A stretch of 64,000 nt of DNA from Terriglobales bacterium (lineage in GTDB: Bacteria; Acidobacteriota; Terriglobia; Terriglobales; Acidobacteriaceae): positions 40,201 to 104,200 of the forward strand of contig DATMPC010000060.1 in NCBI GenBank assembly GCA_035567895.1, written 5' to 3'. Below, in pieces: positions 62,856 to 64,000 of the stretch. The position numbers and the translations under genes are program-made. Under the pieces are notes generated by a model, which saw only the letters and a list, made by a program, of their open reading frames with translations, ran no database searches and was not told the origin of the DNA. Numbering within the stretch: position 1 is the stretch's first letter; every line of letters starts with the position of its first letter.

Positions 62856-63617
62856 ATGAAAATCATGGCTATCTTGGTGGCAGTCGTTGCGCTTGTTTCC
62901 GGGGCATTTGCCTTGGACAACGCAAGTAATTCAACCGCCGCCACAATGGCGGTCGCCGATCCGTCGCGCCCGGACTCTGACACCACACGGGATGCTGACC
63001 GAAAGCCGGCGGAAACTTTAGTGTTCGTAGGCATTAAACCAGGGGACAAGGTTGCCGACTATGTCGCCGACCAAGGCTATTTCACGCGCCTCTTCGCCAA
63101 CGTTGTCGGCTCCAGCGGTCACGTTTACGCCGTGGAGCCCACCGCATTCTTCAAGTTCGAGCATTTCGTTAAGGAAGTCGCCGAGCTGCAGGGCTATGCT
63201 GTCGCCCATCCGAACGTAACGGTTACGACTGCCGCGGCGCTCGAAGGACTAAAGTTCCCCGAGAAGCTCGACCTGTTCTGGATTTCCCGAAACTATCACG
63301 ACCTGCATGACAAGTTCATGGGGCCGGTTGACACTGCCGCGTTTAACAAGGCGGTATACGAAGCGCTGAAACCCGGCGGCCTTTACGTAGTTCTCGATCA
63401 TTCCGCCGCTCCGGGCGCTGCCGCCGAAGTAACCGAGACTCTGCATCGTATCGAGTCCTCGACGGTGCGCCGAGAGGTCGAAGCGGTTGGGTTCAAGTTC
63501 GACTCCGAGAGTTCGATTCTCGCCAATCCGGCGGACCCGCGCACGGCCAAAGTGTTCGACCAGACGATTCGCGGACACACGGACCAGTTCATCCTGAAGT
63601 TCCGCAAGCCTAAGTAA
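62856..63617 (+). CDS. Secreted methyltransferase-like protein
   Basis: A 253-residue protein with a signal peptide (residues 1-19, VAVVALVSGAFA then LDN). The remainder follows a class I methyltransferase layout: VADYVADQGYFTRLFANVVG in the motif I position (a G-x-G loop replaced by ADQG), VYAVEP as the acidic end of strand 2, and LKPGGLYVVLDHSA (motif near strand 5). Predicted methyltransferases with signal peptides form a known uncharacterised group. S-adenosylmethionine is not expected in the periplasm, so either the signal is uncleaved, or the activity is different. It is divergent from LysR. Confidence 0.75.
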   Translation: MKIMAILVAVVALVSGAFALDNASNSTAATMAVADPSRPDSDTTRDADRKPAETLVFVGIKPGDKVADYVADQGYFTRLFANVVGSSGHVYAVEPTAFFKFEHFVKEVAELQGYAVAHPNVTVTTAAALEGLKFPEKLDLFWISRNYHDLHDKFMGPVDTAAFNKAVYEALKPGGLYVVLDHSAAPGAAAEVTETLHRIESSTVRREVEAVGFKFDSESSILANPADPRTAKVFDQTIRGHTDQFILKFRKPK

Positions 63618-63750
63618 TGAGGATGGTTGCCTCCCGGAGGAGCGCGGCGGACAAACAGCCCGGCTATGTCAATGTCAAGAACCATCGGGACAGGTCAGGC
63701 TAGTGCGGGTGTTGGCCGAGTAGAGACACATCACAACAGGTGAACAGAAA
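63618..63750. other. Spacer between methyltransferase and partial gene
   Basis: About 130 bases, non-coding; no terminator stem recognised. Both genes could be on one transcript. Confidence 0.4.
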
Positions 63751-64000
63751 ATGATTAAGACTATTATCTTATGCATATGTCTCGCAGCTTTCTCACTTTC
63801 GCTTGATGCACGTGCCCAGGATGAGCGCCAGTATACTGAGGGCCCGGTCACTCTCGTGCAAGAAATAGGAGTTGAGTACGGGCATTTTGAAGAGTACATC
63901 GATTGGCTAAATTCGACATGGAAGCCGACCATGGAGGCCACGAAGAAAGCTGGACTGATCATCGATTACAAGGTCTTCGTGCTCACTCCCAAATCACCGG
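63751..64000 (+). CDS. Secreted hypothetical protein, cut by window end
   Basis: An ATG-started frame with 83 visible codons and no stop before the window end. Residues 1-22 form a signal peptide (TIILCICLAAFSLSLDARA). The next part reads YTEGPVTLVQEIGVEYGHFE and EYIDWLNSTWKPTMEATKKA, a dimeric alpha/beta-barrel-like pattern. AGGTG lies about 10 bases upstream. I do not recognise the family with confidence. It is on the same strand as the secreted methyltransferase, so the two may act together in the envelope. Confidence 0.65.
   Translation, partial: MIKTIILCICLAAFSLSLDARAQDERQYTEGPVTLVQEIGVEYGHFEEYIDWLNSTWKPTMEATKKAGLIIDYKVFVLTPKSP

Overview
The window looks like a chromosomal piece of a soil-type Acidobacteriota (class Terriglobia, Koribacter-like). 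This is an inference. It rests on the moderately high GC, a secreted GWxTD-domain protein, a carboxypeptidase-regulatory/beta-barrel outer-membrane protein, a family I pyrophosphatase beside a PurS subunit, an NtrY/NtrX-like pair, and gaps packed with short inverted-pair repeats. No rRNA, CRISPR array, intact insertion sequence or prophage is visible. There is one tRNA, Lys(CTT).

Layout. 1-1.8 kb is accessory: a cut-off receiver-like gene, a DUF5681 gene, a rearranged direct repeat and two overlapping small ORFs. 1.8-13.5 kb is the cell-shape block on the minus strand, in transcription order FecR-domain protein, mreB, mreC, mreD, mrdA (PBP2), rodA, ribonuclease G/E, cold-shock protein. 13.9-16.6 kb holds an aldehyde dehydrogenase and alanine dehydrogenase. 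16.9-20.8 kb is an NtrY-like kinase with its NtrX-like regulator, preceded and separated by ACGGAT inverted repeats, one of which encloses a dead GxxExxY gene. 20.9-30.6 kb (minus) holds ubiX, purB, an OPT transporter, thioredoxin, a beta-CASP metallo-hydrolase, an M1-like protein without a zinc site, and rlmB. 30.9-38.4 kb (mostly plus) holds a thiolase, an ECF sigma/anti-sigma pair with a zinc-ribbon membrane protein, a LytTR regulator, ppa, purS and glmS. 38.6-43.2 kb carries a 1251-residue GH13 protein and a ferredoxin-NADP reductase-like enzyme.

43.4-55.1 kb is mainly envelope and transport: a sodium:solute symporter, a GntR regulator, two divergent glycine-zipper secreted proteins, a HicA/HicB-like pair, an ABC ATPase and membrane-fusion protein without a permease, the GWxTD protein, and an outer-membrane beta-barrel candidate. 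55.4-60.5 kb is a compact polyphosphate locus: CHAD protein and Ppx/GppA on the plus strand, converging on ppk1 and a SixA-like phosphatase on the minus strand. 60.8-64 kb has tRNA-Lys, a decayed gene remnant, a LysR regulator divergent from a secreted methyltransferase-like protein, and a second secreted protein cut by the window end.

The most unusual feature is the intergenic landscape. At least seven short repeat families occur as inverted pairs, sometimes nested, and one repeat arm has become the C-terminus of PurB. Other points worth following are the three LPGES-x-x-KYR motifs in a ~530-residue insertion that splits the S1 domain of RNase G/E, the altered GAFTGA loop of the NtrX-like regulator, and the secreted methyltransferase pair.
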